DNA of 64,000 nt from Shewanella psychromarinicola (GTDB lineage Bacteria; Pseudomonadota; Gammaproteobacteria; Enterobacterales; Shewanellaceae): the NCBI RefSeq assembly GCF_003855155.1, contig NZ_CP034073.1, positions 1,674,001-1,738,000 of the forward strand, in the 5' to 3' direction. The position numbers were made by a program, and so were the translations under genes. Positions 44,554 through 53,829 of this stretch are shown here, piece by piece. The notes below the pieces were generated by a model, which did not search any database, was not told the DNA's origin, and saw only the letters and a program-made list of their open reading frames with translations. How positions within the stretch are numbered: the stretch's first letter is position 1; the number at the start of each line of letters is the position of its first letter.

Positions 44554-45672
44554 ATGAAATTATTATTGCTAATGACCGTTGGTGTCCTGTTTAGTGTGCC
44601 TTTACAGGCCAATGAGCTGTCTACCGATCCTGCGCCCAAGCTGACAGTAAAAGCTACTGAGGCCACAACCACATTGCCCGATCGTCAAACTGCCTTGCCA
44701 TCGGTAGACAAAAAATCGGCTGATATCTATCTACAACCTGCGCCATTAACTGATATTCCTGCAGGTGATTTTGGTGACAAAGTTCGACTGGGTTACCAAT
44801 TGTTTGTTAATACTCAGCAACTGCGCGATAAGTACGTTGGCAATCAACTTAATTGTGTTAATTGTCATATGAATGCAGGGCAACAAGCTAATTCATCGCC
44901 ATTATGGGCGGCCTATTTTGCGTATCCTGCTTATCGTAAGAAAAATGATAAGGTAAACAGTTTTCAAGAACGTATTCAAGGCTGTTTTACTTACTCGATG
45001 AATGGTAAAGCGCCAGCATCTGGTTCGCCCGAATTAGTGGCAATATCTGCTTATTCGTACTGGCTCGGTATGAGTGGATTAATGCAACAATATAACCTCA
45101 GTGGCCCTGTGCCTGAATTGTCTGATGCTGAGCTGGTTAAAGGCGCTAAGCGGGATGATTTTCCTATGCCAGCCTCCATCACTAAACATCTAGATATCAC
45201 AGCGTTAAGCCAGCTACCTGGGCGTGGTTTTCCTAAAGCACCTCAACCAGAATTAGCTTATTCTCCAGAACGCGGCGTGGCAGTATATCAAGCACATTGC
45301 CAAGCATGTCATGGTGGCGATGGCCAAGGACAAATAATTGCAGGTGTTGCAGCATTACCACCATTATGGGGCCCTCAAAGTTTTAATTGGGGGGCCGGCA
45401 TGCATAGGGTCAATACCGCTGCTGATTTTATTTATGAAAATATGCCTTTGGGTAAAAGTGTGCAACTCACTGTTCAGCAAGCTTGGGATGTAGCCGCCTA
45501 TGTTAATTCGTTTGATCGGCCACAAGATCCTCGTTTTGACGGCGATGTGAGCAAAACGCAAGCTACTTACCATAAGCATCAGGGGTTTTACGGTCAATCC
45601 GTTGCAGGTAAGCCTGTTTTGGGGACTGAGTCGTATCCTGTTTTTCCGCTTAAAAAGAGTCTTACACCTTGA
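44554..45672 (+). CDS. TsdA-like thiosulfate dehydrogenase (diheme cytochrome c)
   Basis: 372 residues from the ATG at 44554, which has AAGGA seven bases upstream; the ATG at 44548 is too close to it. Signal peptide about 1-19. The TsdA pattern is clear: YVGNQLNCVNCHMNAG (heme 1), SPLWAAYFAYPAYRKKNDKVNSFQERIQGC (Cys144, in the position of the distal Cys ligand of TsdA heme 1), FTYSMNGKAP, then CQACHGGDG (heme 2). TsdA interconverts thiosulfate and tetrathionate in the periplasm. With the upstream c4 it forms a likely tsdBA operon. The direction of catalysis cannot be read from sequence. Confidence 0.85.
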   Translation: MKLLLLMTVGVLFSVPLQANELSTDPAPKLTVKATEATTTLPDRQTALPSVDKKSADIYLQPAPLTDIPAGDFGDKVRLGYQLFVNTQQLRDKYVGNQLNCVNCHMNAGQQANSSPLWAAYFAYPAYRKKNDKVNSFQERIQGCFTYSMNGKAPASGSPELVAISAYSYWLGMSGLMQQYNLSGPVPELSDAELVKGAKRDDFPMPASITKHLDITALSQLPGRGFPKAPQPELAYSPERGVAVYQAHCQACHGGDGQGQIIAGVAALPPLWGPQSFNWGAGMHRVNTAADFIYENMPLGKSVQLTVQQAWDVAAYVNSFDRPQDPRFDGDVSKTQATYHKHQGFYGQSVAGKPVLGTESYPVFPLKKSLTP

Positions 45673-45702
45673 TATTAGTTGTTCGTAAGCTTTGAGCTAT
45701 AT

Positions 45703-45750
45703 AGGCTTTAATTTATATAAGCTTTGATTTATATAAACTTTGATTTACAA
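45703..45750. repeat. 16-bp tandem repeat, three units
   Basis: Three imperfect copies of (A)GCTTTGATTTATAT just downstream of the TsdA-like gene. AT-rich and non-coding. Confidence 0.8.
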
Positions 45751-45924
45751 ACAATGAATCGCTGTAAATGATGCCCATTGAGTTAACGCTTGGTGGGTAT
45801 TTTTGTAGGTATTCAATTTATTTACTCTAATGTCATGCCCATAGCGCTTATTGAGCATAATGATGCTAAATGTCATTATAGTCACTCTACCTACTCATTT
45901 ATTCTCACCATCATAGGCAGGGCG

Positions 45925-46203
45925 ATGACATTACTAATACCCACAGCGCAGACTTGTCCATTATGCCAGCAAACCAATGGCTGTGCGATGGAGCAAGGAT
46001 TAGACATCAATGCTTGTTGGTGTGCTAAGCAAGCGCAGCATGTGCCATCTGTCATTGCGCAGTATAAAGCAACATCCACTTTGCCTACTTTAGCGGATAA
46101 CCAATGTATTTGTCAGTCATGTATGGCTAAGCTGGTGCAACAATTCAATATCGATCCCGTCGAAACTTACTTGCCATCGCAATCGCCAGAACCAGAATCA
46201 TAA
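45925..46203 (+). CDS. Cysteine-rich CWC family protein
   Basis: 92 residues from the ATG at 45925. Earlier in-frame codons give an unrelated hydrophobic extension, so this start is preferred, though its ribosome site (GGCAGGG) is only fair. The Cys pattern CPLCQQTNGCAM...CWC...CICQSCMAKL resembles a small zinc- or metal-binding CWC protein. It is small and probably cytoplasmic; role unknown. It is followed 19 bases later by a cupin gene in the same direction. Confidence 0.8.
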   Translation: MTLLIPTAQTCPLCQQTNGCAMEQGLDINACWCAKQAQHVPSVIAQYKATSTLPTLADNQCICQSCMAKLVQQFNIDPVETYLPSQSPEPES

Positions 46204-46222
46204 CTCATTAGGGGAAGCCGCT

Positions 46223-46588
46223 ATGCAAGCAAAAGTCATCAACTTCAACGATAAGTTTAACCAGTTTAGCCAACATTGGTCGCCACGTGTTATTGCACAA
46301 TTGAATGATTATCAATTTAAATTAGTCAAGGTGGCGGGTGAGTTTGTTTGGCATAAACATCTTGATACTGACGAAGTATTTATAGTGATTGAGGGGACCT
46401 TGCATATTGCTTTTCGTGACAAGGATATTACGCTTCAGGCAGGTGAGATGGTGGTTGTTCCCAAAGGTGTTGAGCATAAACCTATGGCGAATGATGAATG
46501 TAAAATCATGATTATTGAACCTCAAGGTGTGGTCAATACGGGCGAGGTTGAAAGCGATCTTACTGGGTTAAATGATCAGTGGATATAG
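46223..46588 (+). CDS. Single-domain cupin protein
   Basis: 121 residues. Cupin motif 1 is visible in FVWHKHLDTDEVFIVIEGTL (His, His, Glu metal ligands) and motif 2 in AGEMVVVPKGVEHKPMA (His). It is a small metal-binding beta-barrel; activity cannot be assigned. AGGGGAAG precedes the ATG. It may be co-transcribed with the CWC gene upstream. Confidence 0.9.
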   Translation: MQAKVINFNDKFNQFSQHWSPRVIAQLNDYQFKLVKVAGEFVWHKHLDTDEVFIVIEGTLHIAFRDKDITLQAGEMVVVPKGVEHKPMANDECKIMIIEPQGVVNTGEVESDLTGLNDQWI

Positions 46589-46809
46589 TGGTGGCTGGCG
46601 CGGATCATTTAAGACGCTTCTTAGCCAATACAATCGCACTTTTAGTATTACTCGTTGCAGGAACTTAAGCGGCTTGTTTAATGATATAGTACTGTTAAAT
46701 CGGTGTTAATTTTTGTTGTTAGCCTGCTGTTAGTCGGTATACTGAGATTATTAGTTTTTGGCGAAGCCTTAAAGACTGACCTATATCTTATGTACACCAG
46801 TGGATATTA

Positions 46810-47343
46810 ATGCTGAGAAAAACGCTCGTTATCGCCGCGGCTATTATTGCGATACCTTTTGTTGTCGCGCTATTTATTCAAAAAGATTATTTAGTCACCC
46901 GCACTCTTACCATAGATAGGCCGATTGCTGAGGTTTTTGATTATGTTAACTATCTAAAAAACCAAGATAACGTTAGCAAGTAGGCGCAAAAGGATCTCGA
47001 TATGGTGAAAAGCTATCGTGGTACGGATGCGACAGTGGTTTTTGTATCAGCCTAGGCAAGTGAAAATCCCAATGTAGGTTTGGGCGAGCAACAAATTATC
47101 GCCATAGATGAAGGTAAACGTATCGACTTTGAATGACGGTTTTTTTCACCCTTTGAAGCGACTAAACCTGCTTATATGACCACCGAAGCCGTTAACACTA
47201 ATCAAACAAAAGTTAATTGGGGTTTTAGTGGTCATTGTGCTTATTCAACAAAGGTAATGTTTTTATTTGTCGACGTTGACACCTTGATAAGTGCTGATGT
47301 AAAGCAAGGTCTGGATACGTTAAACGTCGTTCTAGAACAATAA
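46810..47343 (+). pseudogene. SRPBCC/polyketide-cyclase-like gene with three in-frame stops
   Basis: A continuous 178-codon frame starts MLRKTLVIAAAIIAIPFVV (membrane anchor) and contains VTRTLTIDRPIAEVFDYVN, typical of the SRPBCC ligand-binding fold. It is broken by TAG at 46981 (codon 58), TAG at 47053 (codon 82) and TGA at 47134 (codon 109). Each stop replaces a position where Trp is expected from the family (NVSK-W-AQKD, VSA-W-xSEN, DFE-W/L-RFF). There are no frameshifts, so decay is recent. One Trp codon (VNWGFSG) survives. Confidence 0.85.
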
Positions 47344-47545
47344 ACTATTTATGTTGATCATAGCCAGATGTCGCTACAGCGTTGTTAAGTTAACGATGAT
47401 TACTACCTGTGCATGCACAGTTGCTATGGTTAACTAATATAGGGGTCATCTAAAGGTTATTATATTCCAACGCAATTGAGCCGTTTAAAAAACAATAATA
47501 ATGACAACTTTCGACATAAGTCGTTACTCAATAAGAGGTTTTTAC

Positions 47546-48910
47546 ATGGAAGCAGTTACACAATTTGTCAGTATGATTAATAGTATCGTATGGGGTGTTC
47601 CCATGCTGGTTATGATTTTAGGCGTCGGGTTGTTTTTGTCGATTGGGCTAAAGTTTATGCCTATTTTGAAGCTAAACCGAGGCTTTAAATTATTATGGTC
47701 GGGTCGTCAGGTCACTGATGAAACTGAAAAAGGGGATGTTAGCCCGTTTAACGCGTTAATGACGTCTTTATCTGCGACCATCGGAACCGGTAATATTGCC
47801 GGTGTGGCCACGGCCATTTTTATTGGTGGTCCAGGGGCATTATTTTGGATGTGGTGTACAGCGCTTGTCGGGATGGCGACCAAGTTTTCGGAAGCGGTAC
47901 TGGCGGTGAAATTTCGTGAGACAGACGCTAATGGTAACCACGTTGGCGGTCCGATGTACTACATTAAAAATGGCTTAGGCAGTAAGTGGGCTTGGTTAGG
48001 TACTGCATTTGCCATTTTTGGATCTATTGCTGGTTTTGGTATTGGTAATACCGTACAAGCTAACTCTGTTGCCGATGCCATGAGCAGCAACTTTGGCGTA
48101 CCTAATTGGGTCACAGGCGTGGTGTTGATGGTGCTGGTTGGTGCGGTGTTAATGGGCGGTATTAAGCGCATTGCTGAAGTGGCCGGTAAGCTGGTGCCCT
48201 TGATGACAGTGTTTTATATCACCGCGGGTTTAGCGGTATTGATTGTGAATGCTGATCAAGTACCGGCGGCATTTTTATTAATTATACACAGTGCGTTTAA
48301 TCCAGTCGCGGCTCAAGGTGGTTTTGCGGGGGCGGCTGTGTGGGCTGCGATCCGTTTTGGTGTGGCTCGAGGCGTGTTTTCAAATGAGGCAGGCTTGGGT
48401 AGTGCGCCAATTGCTCATGCCGCTGCACAAACCAATAACCCAGTAAAGCAAGGCTTAGTGGCGATGTTAGGCACCTTTATTGACACGCTTATTGTGTGTT
48501 CAATTACCGGTTTGGCAATTATAGTCTCTGGTGCGTGGACCTCTGGTGAAAACGGCGCGGCATTGACTTCACTTGCTTTTTCTCATGCATTGCCCATGGG
48601 TAATTACATTGTGGCAATCGCATTGGCTGTGTTTGCTTTTACCACTATTCTAGGGTGGAGTTTTTACAGCGAAAAGTGTGTTCAGTACCTTTTAGGTGAT
48701 AAAGCGATAAAACCATTTCGTCTTCTTTGGACCTTAGTTGTGCCATTAGGCGCCGTCAGCTCATTAGAGTTTATTTGGCTACTAGCCGATACATTGAATG
48801 CGATGATGGCGATCCCCAACTTAATTGCGCTAGTGTTATTAAGCCCGGTCGTGTTTGGCTTAACCCGTGAGTATTTTATTAAGCAACGTGGATTAAAAGC
48901 CAAAGCCTAG
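47546..48910 (+). CDS. AgcS-family sodium:alanine/glycine symporter
   Basis: 454 residues from the ATG at 47546, which has AAGAGG seven bases upstream; the earlier in-frame ATG at 47501 is not preferred. About ten membrane helices. Family segments include SPFNALMTSLSATIGTGNIAGVATAIFIGGPGALFWMW, KFSEAVLAVKFRE, GGPMYYIKNGLG, RGVFSNEAGLGSAPIAHAAA and GWSFYSEKC. It imports alanine, glycine or similar small amino acids with Na+. It is monocistronic. Confidence 0.94.
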   Translation: MEAVTQFVSMINSIVWGVPMLVMILGVGLFLSIGLKFMPILKLNRGFKLLWSGRQVTDETEKGDVSPFNALMTSLSATIGTGNIAGVATAIFIGGPGALFWMWCTALVGMATKFSEAVLAVKFRETDANGNHVGGPMYYIKNGLGSKWAWLGTAFAIFGSIAGFGIGNTVQANSVADAMSSNFGVPNWVTGVVLMVLVGAVLMGGIKRIAEVAGKLVPLMTVFYITAGLAVLIVNADQVPAAFLLIIHSAFNPVAAQGGFAGAAVWAAIRFGVARGVFSNEAGLGSAPIAHAAAQTNNPVKQGLVAMLGTFIDTLIVCSITGLAIIVSGAWTSGENGAALTSLAFSHALPMGNYIVAIALAVFAFTTILGWSFYSEKCVQYLLGDKAIKPFRLLWTLVVPLGAVSSLEFIWLLADTLNAMMAIPNLIALVLLSPVVFGLTREYFIKQRGLKAKA

Positions 48911-49030
48911 ATGTTGAAAATAGTTCGGCAAAATAGCTGCGCTATCTAGTTCGTTAATCTAGTTTAACAATAGTGACTATGAGCATGTTCATCAGCACAT
49001 TGATGAGTATGCTTTTTAAAAAGGATTTTT

Positions 49031-49429
49031 ATGAGGCAGATTGTTTTTACGGTATCAAGTGCTGCAATGTTGATCGCGGTGCTAGTGTCGGGTTGCTCTA
49101 ACCTGTCACTGCGAACCAATGCGGGTACACTTGCTTTAGGCAACGCTACGATAGCAGGGGTTGATACCTATACCTCTACAGGAATATCCAGGTTCAAAGC
49201 GCAGTTTCTTGGCGATGTGACCACTTCATATTGTGAAATTTCATCGAATCCTGAGAAGTTAGATGATCTCCCAAGTACGTCTTCAATGATTAAGTCACTC
49301 AAATTACAAGTGACCCAATGAGGCGGTAATGCCATTGTGTTGAAGCAATGCGGCAAAGTTAATTACCCATCTTGTGCTGTTTATTTAGAGTGTAACGGCG
49401 AGGCGTATGTCATCGACCGTGGTTTTTAG
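49031..49429 (+). pseudogene. Small lipoprotein gene interrupted by one in-frame TGA
   Basis: Starts MRQIVFTVSSAAML with a lipobox (LVSGC, about Cys 22). The first 96 codons end at TGA (49319-49321). The same frame continues with GGNAIVLKQCGKVNYPSCAV to a TAG at 49427. GGNAI...C...EAYV is a typical end for small DUF4156/RcsF-like lipoproteins, so the break lies inside a conserved region. A single CGA-to-TGA or TGG-to-TGA change would explain it. Possible readthrough cannot be excluded. Confidence 0.7.
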
Positions 49430-49556
49430 CGCGATGAGTTTTTAACGTTTATTACAGCCATGCAATAGGCGTTAGTTCAACCTTTACTAAGTGCTCTTTG
49501 TTTAACAGGCTAAGTGCGACTATGTCACATTTAGCCTGTTAGATTTCCAGTGTGGT

Positions 49557-50909
49557 TTATTCGAAGTTGTTGTCAAACTCTGAATCTTCAAATAAGTCGA
49601 CCGCGGAGGTTGGCGTAACATTTTTGAATTGGCGGGCAAAATGACGCTGGACCCCTTTTAAATCGATGTTGCCAATACCCGAGGAAAAACCAAACCAAGC
49701 ATAAAGGCCACTAATATCTGCAAACATACGCGGTAAATATTTCGGTTGAGCAATAATGCCTTCTTGGTAGGCCTGATACAGTACCGGAATATCTTCGATG
49801 GCGAGTTTACCTAAAAATAGCATTGGGATTAACTCAGGTAATCCGGTGCTAATCGCACTTCGAATAAAGTTAATGTTTTCAACATAACCGCGCACATAAG
49901 AAATATCTTTGGTGAAAAAACTACCGCCGCTGACCATGCCACCACGAAACACCCGTTGAGTAACCCGATAGCTGTCTTTTGAGCTTAGATTAAGGTTTCT
50001 AAAGTAGCGATAGACCTCAATAAAGTCAGCTCCTTGTTCAGCCATGTCGACGGCGGATACGCGGTCACTGATACGCCGAGCACGTCCAGGATTTGAGCTA
50101 AGCGTTAGCATCTCCATTAATACTGCTAAACCTTCTTGCGACGCTGTCACACGTGGCGAGCCGACACTGAGCCAAGTTGCATGGGGTTGAGCGCGACCGT
50201 TAAGTGTGGTGCCCACATGAACCCAGCCTTCATGTACCTCATATACATTAAGATCCGACTCACTAAACATGGCGCGAGTGTTCAGCTTTACGGTATCGCC
50301 ACCCACCGACGCATCAGACACAATACCATCACTCAATTGAACGTGAATCTCGTCGTCGTGAAAATACTTTACTAAGCGTTCGCTCAATACATTTACCGCT
50401 TCTGGGGCGGTAACAATCTTAGGATGACGGCTACTCATGTGGCGCGCGGCTGGCAACGAAAAGATATGGCTTAAGCGATCGCCAAGTTGGCGTAAAGTGT
50501 GACGATCGCCATGTAACTTGTGGCTCGCACTGCCGTATAGCTCTTGGCTAAGTTTACCAAACATGGGGTTTCCACGATTGTGGAGCATGTCTATCACGAT
50601 CCGATATTGATCAATGTTTGCCAGTAGAATTTTAGCTAATTTATCGCGTTTACCTAAACCACGCTCAACGGCACTTTTTAAGCCTTGCAGGTCGGTTTGG
50701 GTTTGATCTGCATTAAATGCCAGAGGAATAGACTGATAGAAATCATTGCTGACATTGGGCAACGTTTTACTTTGTTTCGCTAAAAAATCATCTTCAATTT
50801 GTCTTGGCCATTTTATCGAGTCTAAAATTTTAATGGGTGCTTGGATGCGAATCAATTCATCAGAAAAACGACGAATATCTTGTTGATAACGCAATAAAGA
50901 GTCAGACAT
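49557..50909 (-). CDS. QEGLA-motif (DUF1704) metallopeptidase-like protein
   Basis: 450 residues, cytoplasmic. It contains VHEGWVHVG with His226-Glu227-x3-His231 (HExxxH) and TASQEGLAVLMEM with Glu259, the zinc-ligand arrangement of the MATCAP-type tyrosine carboxypeptidase fold to which DUF1704 belongs. Bacterial members are annotated as flavohemoglobin expression-modulating QEGLA proteins. The hydrolytic role in bacteria is not established, and no flavohemoglobin gene is present here. It is monocistronic. Confidence 0.85.
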   Translation of the reverse strand: MSDSLLRYQQDIRRFSDELIRIQAPIKILDSIKWPRQIEDDFLAKQSKTLPNVSNDFYQSIPLAFNADQTQTDLQGLKSAVERGLGKRDKLAKILLANIDQYRIVIDMLHNRGNPMFGKLSQELYGSASHKLHGDRHTLRQLGDRLSHIFSLPAARHMSSRHPKIVTAPEAVNVLSERLVKYFHDDEIHVQLSDGIVSDASVGGDTVKLNTRAMFSESDLNVYEVHEGWVHVGTTLNGRAQPHATWLSVGSPRVTASQEGLAVLMEMLTLSSNPGRARRISDRVSAVDMAEQGADFIEVYRYFRNLNLSSKDSYRVTQRVFRGGMVSGGSFFTKDISYVRGYVENINFIRSAISTGLPELIPMLFLGKLAIEDIPVLYQAYQEGIIAQPKYLPRMFADISGLYAWFGFSSGIGNIDLKGVQRHFARQFKNVTPTSAVDLFEDSEFDNNFE

Positions 50910-51144
50910 TGTCTTTTCCTAATCTAGATAAGGTTGTAAGCAGTATTAGCACCCATATTAGCAGATGTTGATCACAAAACGGCAATGATAAAAGACAGCA
51001 TATTCAGCACTGTTTTAGTGCAATTTATCACTGTATTTCGCCTTTTCTCGCTGATAGTTTTTTTAAGTGTCTGAAAATAATAGTTTATTATTTATGGCAT
51101 TAAAACTGCTTTGTCTAAAGTAATCATAATTAAAAGGAATATTT

Positions 51145-52122
51145 ATGGCAGCGATGAGCTATTTAAGTGTGATTGAGCGTTATCATGAATATGAAAATTT
51201 GGTACACGAATTATTAGAGTCTATTTTGATCGGTGTGGGAGATATTAATTTATTCGAACAACCCATATCGGCTAAAATTTTTGAAGATATGGCAATAAGC
51301 TATCCCTTCGTGGATCTTATCTATTTACTTGATAAAAAAGGGATACAAATGTGTCCTAATATCAGCGTCATTAATCAGCAAGTTAAGTTAATGACCTGCG
51401 GTCATCATGCTGATCGAAGTCAGCGACCTTATTTTACTCAATTAGCTGCCATCGACACAGTCCATATTACCCGGCCCTATTTATCTAATTCCGGTGCGGG
51501 ATTGTGTTTGTCGGCATCGCAAATGATTAAATCGACCTCTGGGCAAGTGGTTATTGTGGTTATTGATGTTAACTTAACACGATTGATCGAGTTTATGATG
51601 GGTGACAGCGCTAGGCGCAAAATGTCGCCCTTTTTTAAAAGTATTTATACTGCGATTGTACTGTGCCTTTTTGTATTGGTTAGTGTACTCATGTGGACAG
51701 TGATCCGTGATATTTACACGTTATTTAGTCAAATATCTGCAACTCATGACCCGCTAGAGCCTTTTGGTATTATCATTTTTCTTACGTTGGCATTAGCGAT
51801 TTTTGATTTGGGTAAAACCATTTTAGAAGAAGAGGTGCTGATGCATAAAGATATCTTCCGCCACAGCTCCACCCGAAGAACGATTACTCGATTTATTTCA
51901 ACCATTCTGATTGCGATTTCAATTGAAGCCTTATTGACCATGTTTAAAGCGTCTCTGGGAGAACAACAATATATTGAGCCGGCAATTTTAATGATGTTGG
52001 CGGTGGTGGGATTATTGGTGGGCTTGGGTATATATGTGTATTTAGGCGCAAAAGCTGAGTTGTTGCTCACGCAAACACAAGTTGGTAAACATACGCGCAG
52101 GATACAGGCTAATAATGAATAA
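51145..52122 (+). CDS. PDC/Cache-type sensor-domain membrane protein
   Basis: 325 residues. The N-terminal half (about 1-150) has a PDC/Cache-like pattern, with DLIYLLDKKGIQMCPNIS, DRSQRPYFTQL and VHITRPYLSNSGAGLCLSASQ as in ligand-binding sensors. It is followed by about four membrane helices (170-190, 205-228, 250-270, 280-300) and a short tail. There is no kinase, GGDEF or MCP output domain, so signalling would need a partner or act on its own membrane domain. GAGG-like AAAGGAA precedes the ATG. It is monocistronic. Confidence 0.75.
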   Translation: MAAMSYLSVIERYHEYENLVHELLESILIGVGDINLFEQPISAKIFEDMAISYPFVDLIYLLDKKGIQMCPNISVINQQVKLMTCGHHADRSQRPYFTQLAAIDTVHITRPYLSNSGAGLCLSASQMIKSTSGQVVIVVIDVNLTRLIEFMMGDSARRKMSPFFKSIYTAIVLCLFVLVSVLMWTVIRDIYTLFSQISATHDPLEPFGIIIFLTLALAIFDLGKTILEEEVLMHKDIFRHSSTRRTITRFISTILIAISIEALLTMFKASLGEQQYIEPAILMMLAVVGLLVGLGIYVYLGAKAELLLTQTQVGKHTRRIQANNE

Positions 52123-52214
52123 GGTCTTACGAGTGCATTAAGATTGCTACTCACTGACTTAGTTACTCATTTAAATAGACAGGGATAAACGATACGAGCG
52201 TTTATCCCTATTTT

Positions 52215-52391
52215 TTAGAAGAAGTCGTCATCGCCAATTGCTTTACGTAATTGAGCTTGTTCGAGGAAATCTTCTAATCTTCGTTTTACTTGGCGTTTAT
52301 GTTGTAATGCTTCAGCGGATTTAACGTTTCTAGGCGTTGTCATCGCGTCCATCTCTGTGTCATCAGGCACTCTTTCAGTAAGATTAGCCAT
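52215..52391 (-). CDS. Small PA3496-family protein (58 residues)
   Basis: A short gene read on the minus strand from ATG at 52389-52391 to TAA at 52215-52217. The product is highly charged and helical, with KRQVKRRLEDFLEQAQLRKA followed by the acidic end IGDDDFF. This R-R-L-E-D-F/Y-L-E...LR...DDDF pattern fits the PA3496 family, annotated as putative envelope integrity proteins. AGGTTTTTG lies upstream on the minus strand. Confidence 0.8.
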   Translation of the reverse strand: MANLTERVPDDTEMDAMTTPRNVKSAEALQHKRQVKRRLEDFLEQAQLRKAIGDDDFF

Positions 52392-52593
52392 AACAAAAAC
52401 CTCAGGTTGAATAAAAGCGTGGTATTAATTCAATGAGCATTTTCTAACTAAAAAAACGTAAATAGGGAAGTAAAATATTTTTCCTCAATTGGACAGCTAT
52501 TTTTACCTTTCTCTCTGAGCTTAGCAGTAAATGTATTTCTTGCTAGTAAAATATATAACCTTGTAGGTGCAGTGTATTTATCGCTAAATATTT

Positions 52594-52652
52594 TTGATGT
52601 TGTGATGTGATGTGATGTTGTGATGTGATGTTGTGATGTGATGTTGTGATGT
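52594..52652. repeat. 13-bp tandem repeat (TGATG-based)
   Basis: About four and a half imperfect units of TGATGTTGTGATG in a non-coding region between the small PA3496-family gene and the TorF porin terminator. Confidence 0.9.
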
Positions 52653-52684
52653 CCTGAGATAATGACTCCAGATCAATACAGATA

Positions 52685-52716
52685 AAAAAACGCCACCTTT
52701 CAAGTAGGTGGCGTCG
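52685..52716 (-). terminator. Terminator of the TorF-type porin gene
   Basis: ACGCCACC / GGTGGCGT stem preceded by AAAAAAA, which reads as a T-run on the minus strand, about 40 bases past the porin stop. Confidence 0.88.
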
Positions 52717-52754
52717 ATATACGCAAAAAAGTGAGTGTGGGAGAGTGTTACTCG

Positions 52755-53447
52755 TTATAGCGTAAACCCGTACGAGTAGCCTAGAACTACTTTTGCATCA
52801 TTGTCTGGTAAGTCAGTGTCAGACGCCATAAACGATACTATACCGATATCGGTTTCAGCACTTAATGTGACGTTGTAATCTGCATAAGTGTCACCGAATA
52901 AATCTTCAACCACATCGCCTTGTGAATAACCGTAGTGGAATGCGACGCTGAGTTTTTCTGTTAACGGAAAACTGGCATTGGCTTGAATATAGTTCCAGTC
53001 AGTTTCGTCATCTGCACCTGACACACCATTATCAGCATTGATCACTTGAGAATAGCCGACATCTAACCATTTCCAACCTAATACCAGAGAGACTTCACCA
53101 AAGTCAATGCTGCCACCGGCATCTGGATAGGCATAATAAAGGTAGCTGATGTCGTAAGTTAGGTCTTCAGTAAAGTTACCACCATAACCGCCGTAAAGAT
53201 CTAACTCGTAGCTGGTTTCATCACCGAAATCGACATTAGATGCCCAAGTACCAGCATAAAATCCAGAGTCATGAGCATAGTCAATGCCACCTTGAATGGC
53301 TGCTTCATTATTGGTTTGCGTGGTGCCACGCCATAAATAGTTTGATGTTGCGCCAATATTGCCAGTGACTTCAGCAAGGGCAGAGCCGCTTAGTAATAAG
53401 CCAGTTGATAATGCAATTGCTTGATATAGTGATTTTTTCATCTTCAT
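52755..53447 (-). CDS. TorF-family putative porin
   Basis: 230 residues with a signal peptide (MKMKKSLYQAIALSTGLLLSGSALA, about 1-25). The mature protein starts EVTGNIGATSNYLWRGTTQTNNEAAIQGGIDYAHDSGFYAGTWASNVDFG, the hallmark of the TorF family, and continues as alternating beta strands ending in LGYSYGFTL. It is an outer-membrane beta-barrel; the family is named from a porin linked to TMAO respiration, but the substrate here is unknown. It is monocistronic with a long upstream region. Confidence 0.93.
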   Translation of the reverse strand: MKMKKSLYQAIALSTGLLLSGSALAEVTGNIGATSNYLWRGTTQTNNEAAIQGGIDYAHDSGFYAGTWASNVDFGDETSYELDLYGGYGGNFTEDLTYDISYLYYAYPDAGGSIDFGEVSLVLGWKWLDVGYSQVINADNGVSGADDETDWNYIQANASFPLTEKLSVAFHYGYSQGDVVEDLFGDTYADYNVTLSAETDIGIVSFMASDTDLPDNDAKVVLGYSYGFTL

Positions 53448-53829
53448 CCCTTAACGTTTTATTATCACAGAGGCATTTATTTTTATTAAATGAACTCAAT
53501 GTTGGTTTATCTGAAGATTAAATAGCGAATCGCGTGCCAACTCTGTTTTTTTAAATTAATCATAAACTTATATATTTATGGATCATTTTGTTGCATCTTT
53601 GTTGCGGCTTAATGATGCAGGGTTGCACTTTTTTTGTGCAACAATACCTTGAGGTGTAGCTATTTGCTTATGTTGTGTAGGTTCGTTTTTTTCTCGATAC
53701 GATAGGGTTAAGGATGGGATCTTTTATAGTGTGTAGCTCAGGCTCTCGCAGATAATCAACCTTGGGAAATGGGCAATAAAAAACCTCCATTGAGGAGGCT
53801 TCTATCAAAAAAAGTACTACACGTAAAAA
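53448..53829. other. Intergenic region, 382 bases
   Basis: Upstream of the TorF-type gene and downstream of the HU gene, both on the minus strand. It holds the porin promoter and the HU terminator (listed). It contains direct TTTTTGTTGCA-like short repeats near 53585-53645 but no gene that I can support. Confidence 0.5.
53777..53801 (-). terminator. Terminator of the HU gene
   Basis: CCTCC / GGAGG stem with an ATTGA loop preceded by AAAAAA, which is a T-run on the minus strand, about 30 bases past the HU stop. Confidence 0.82.
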
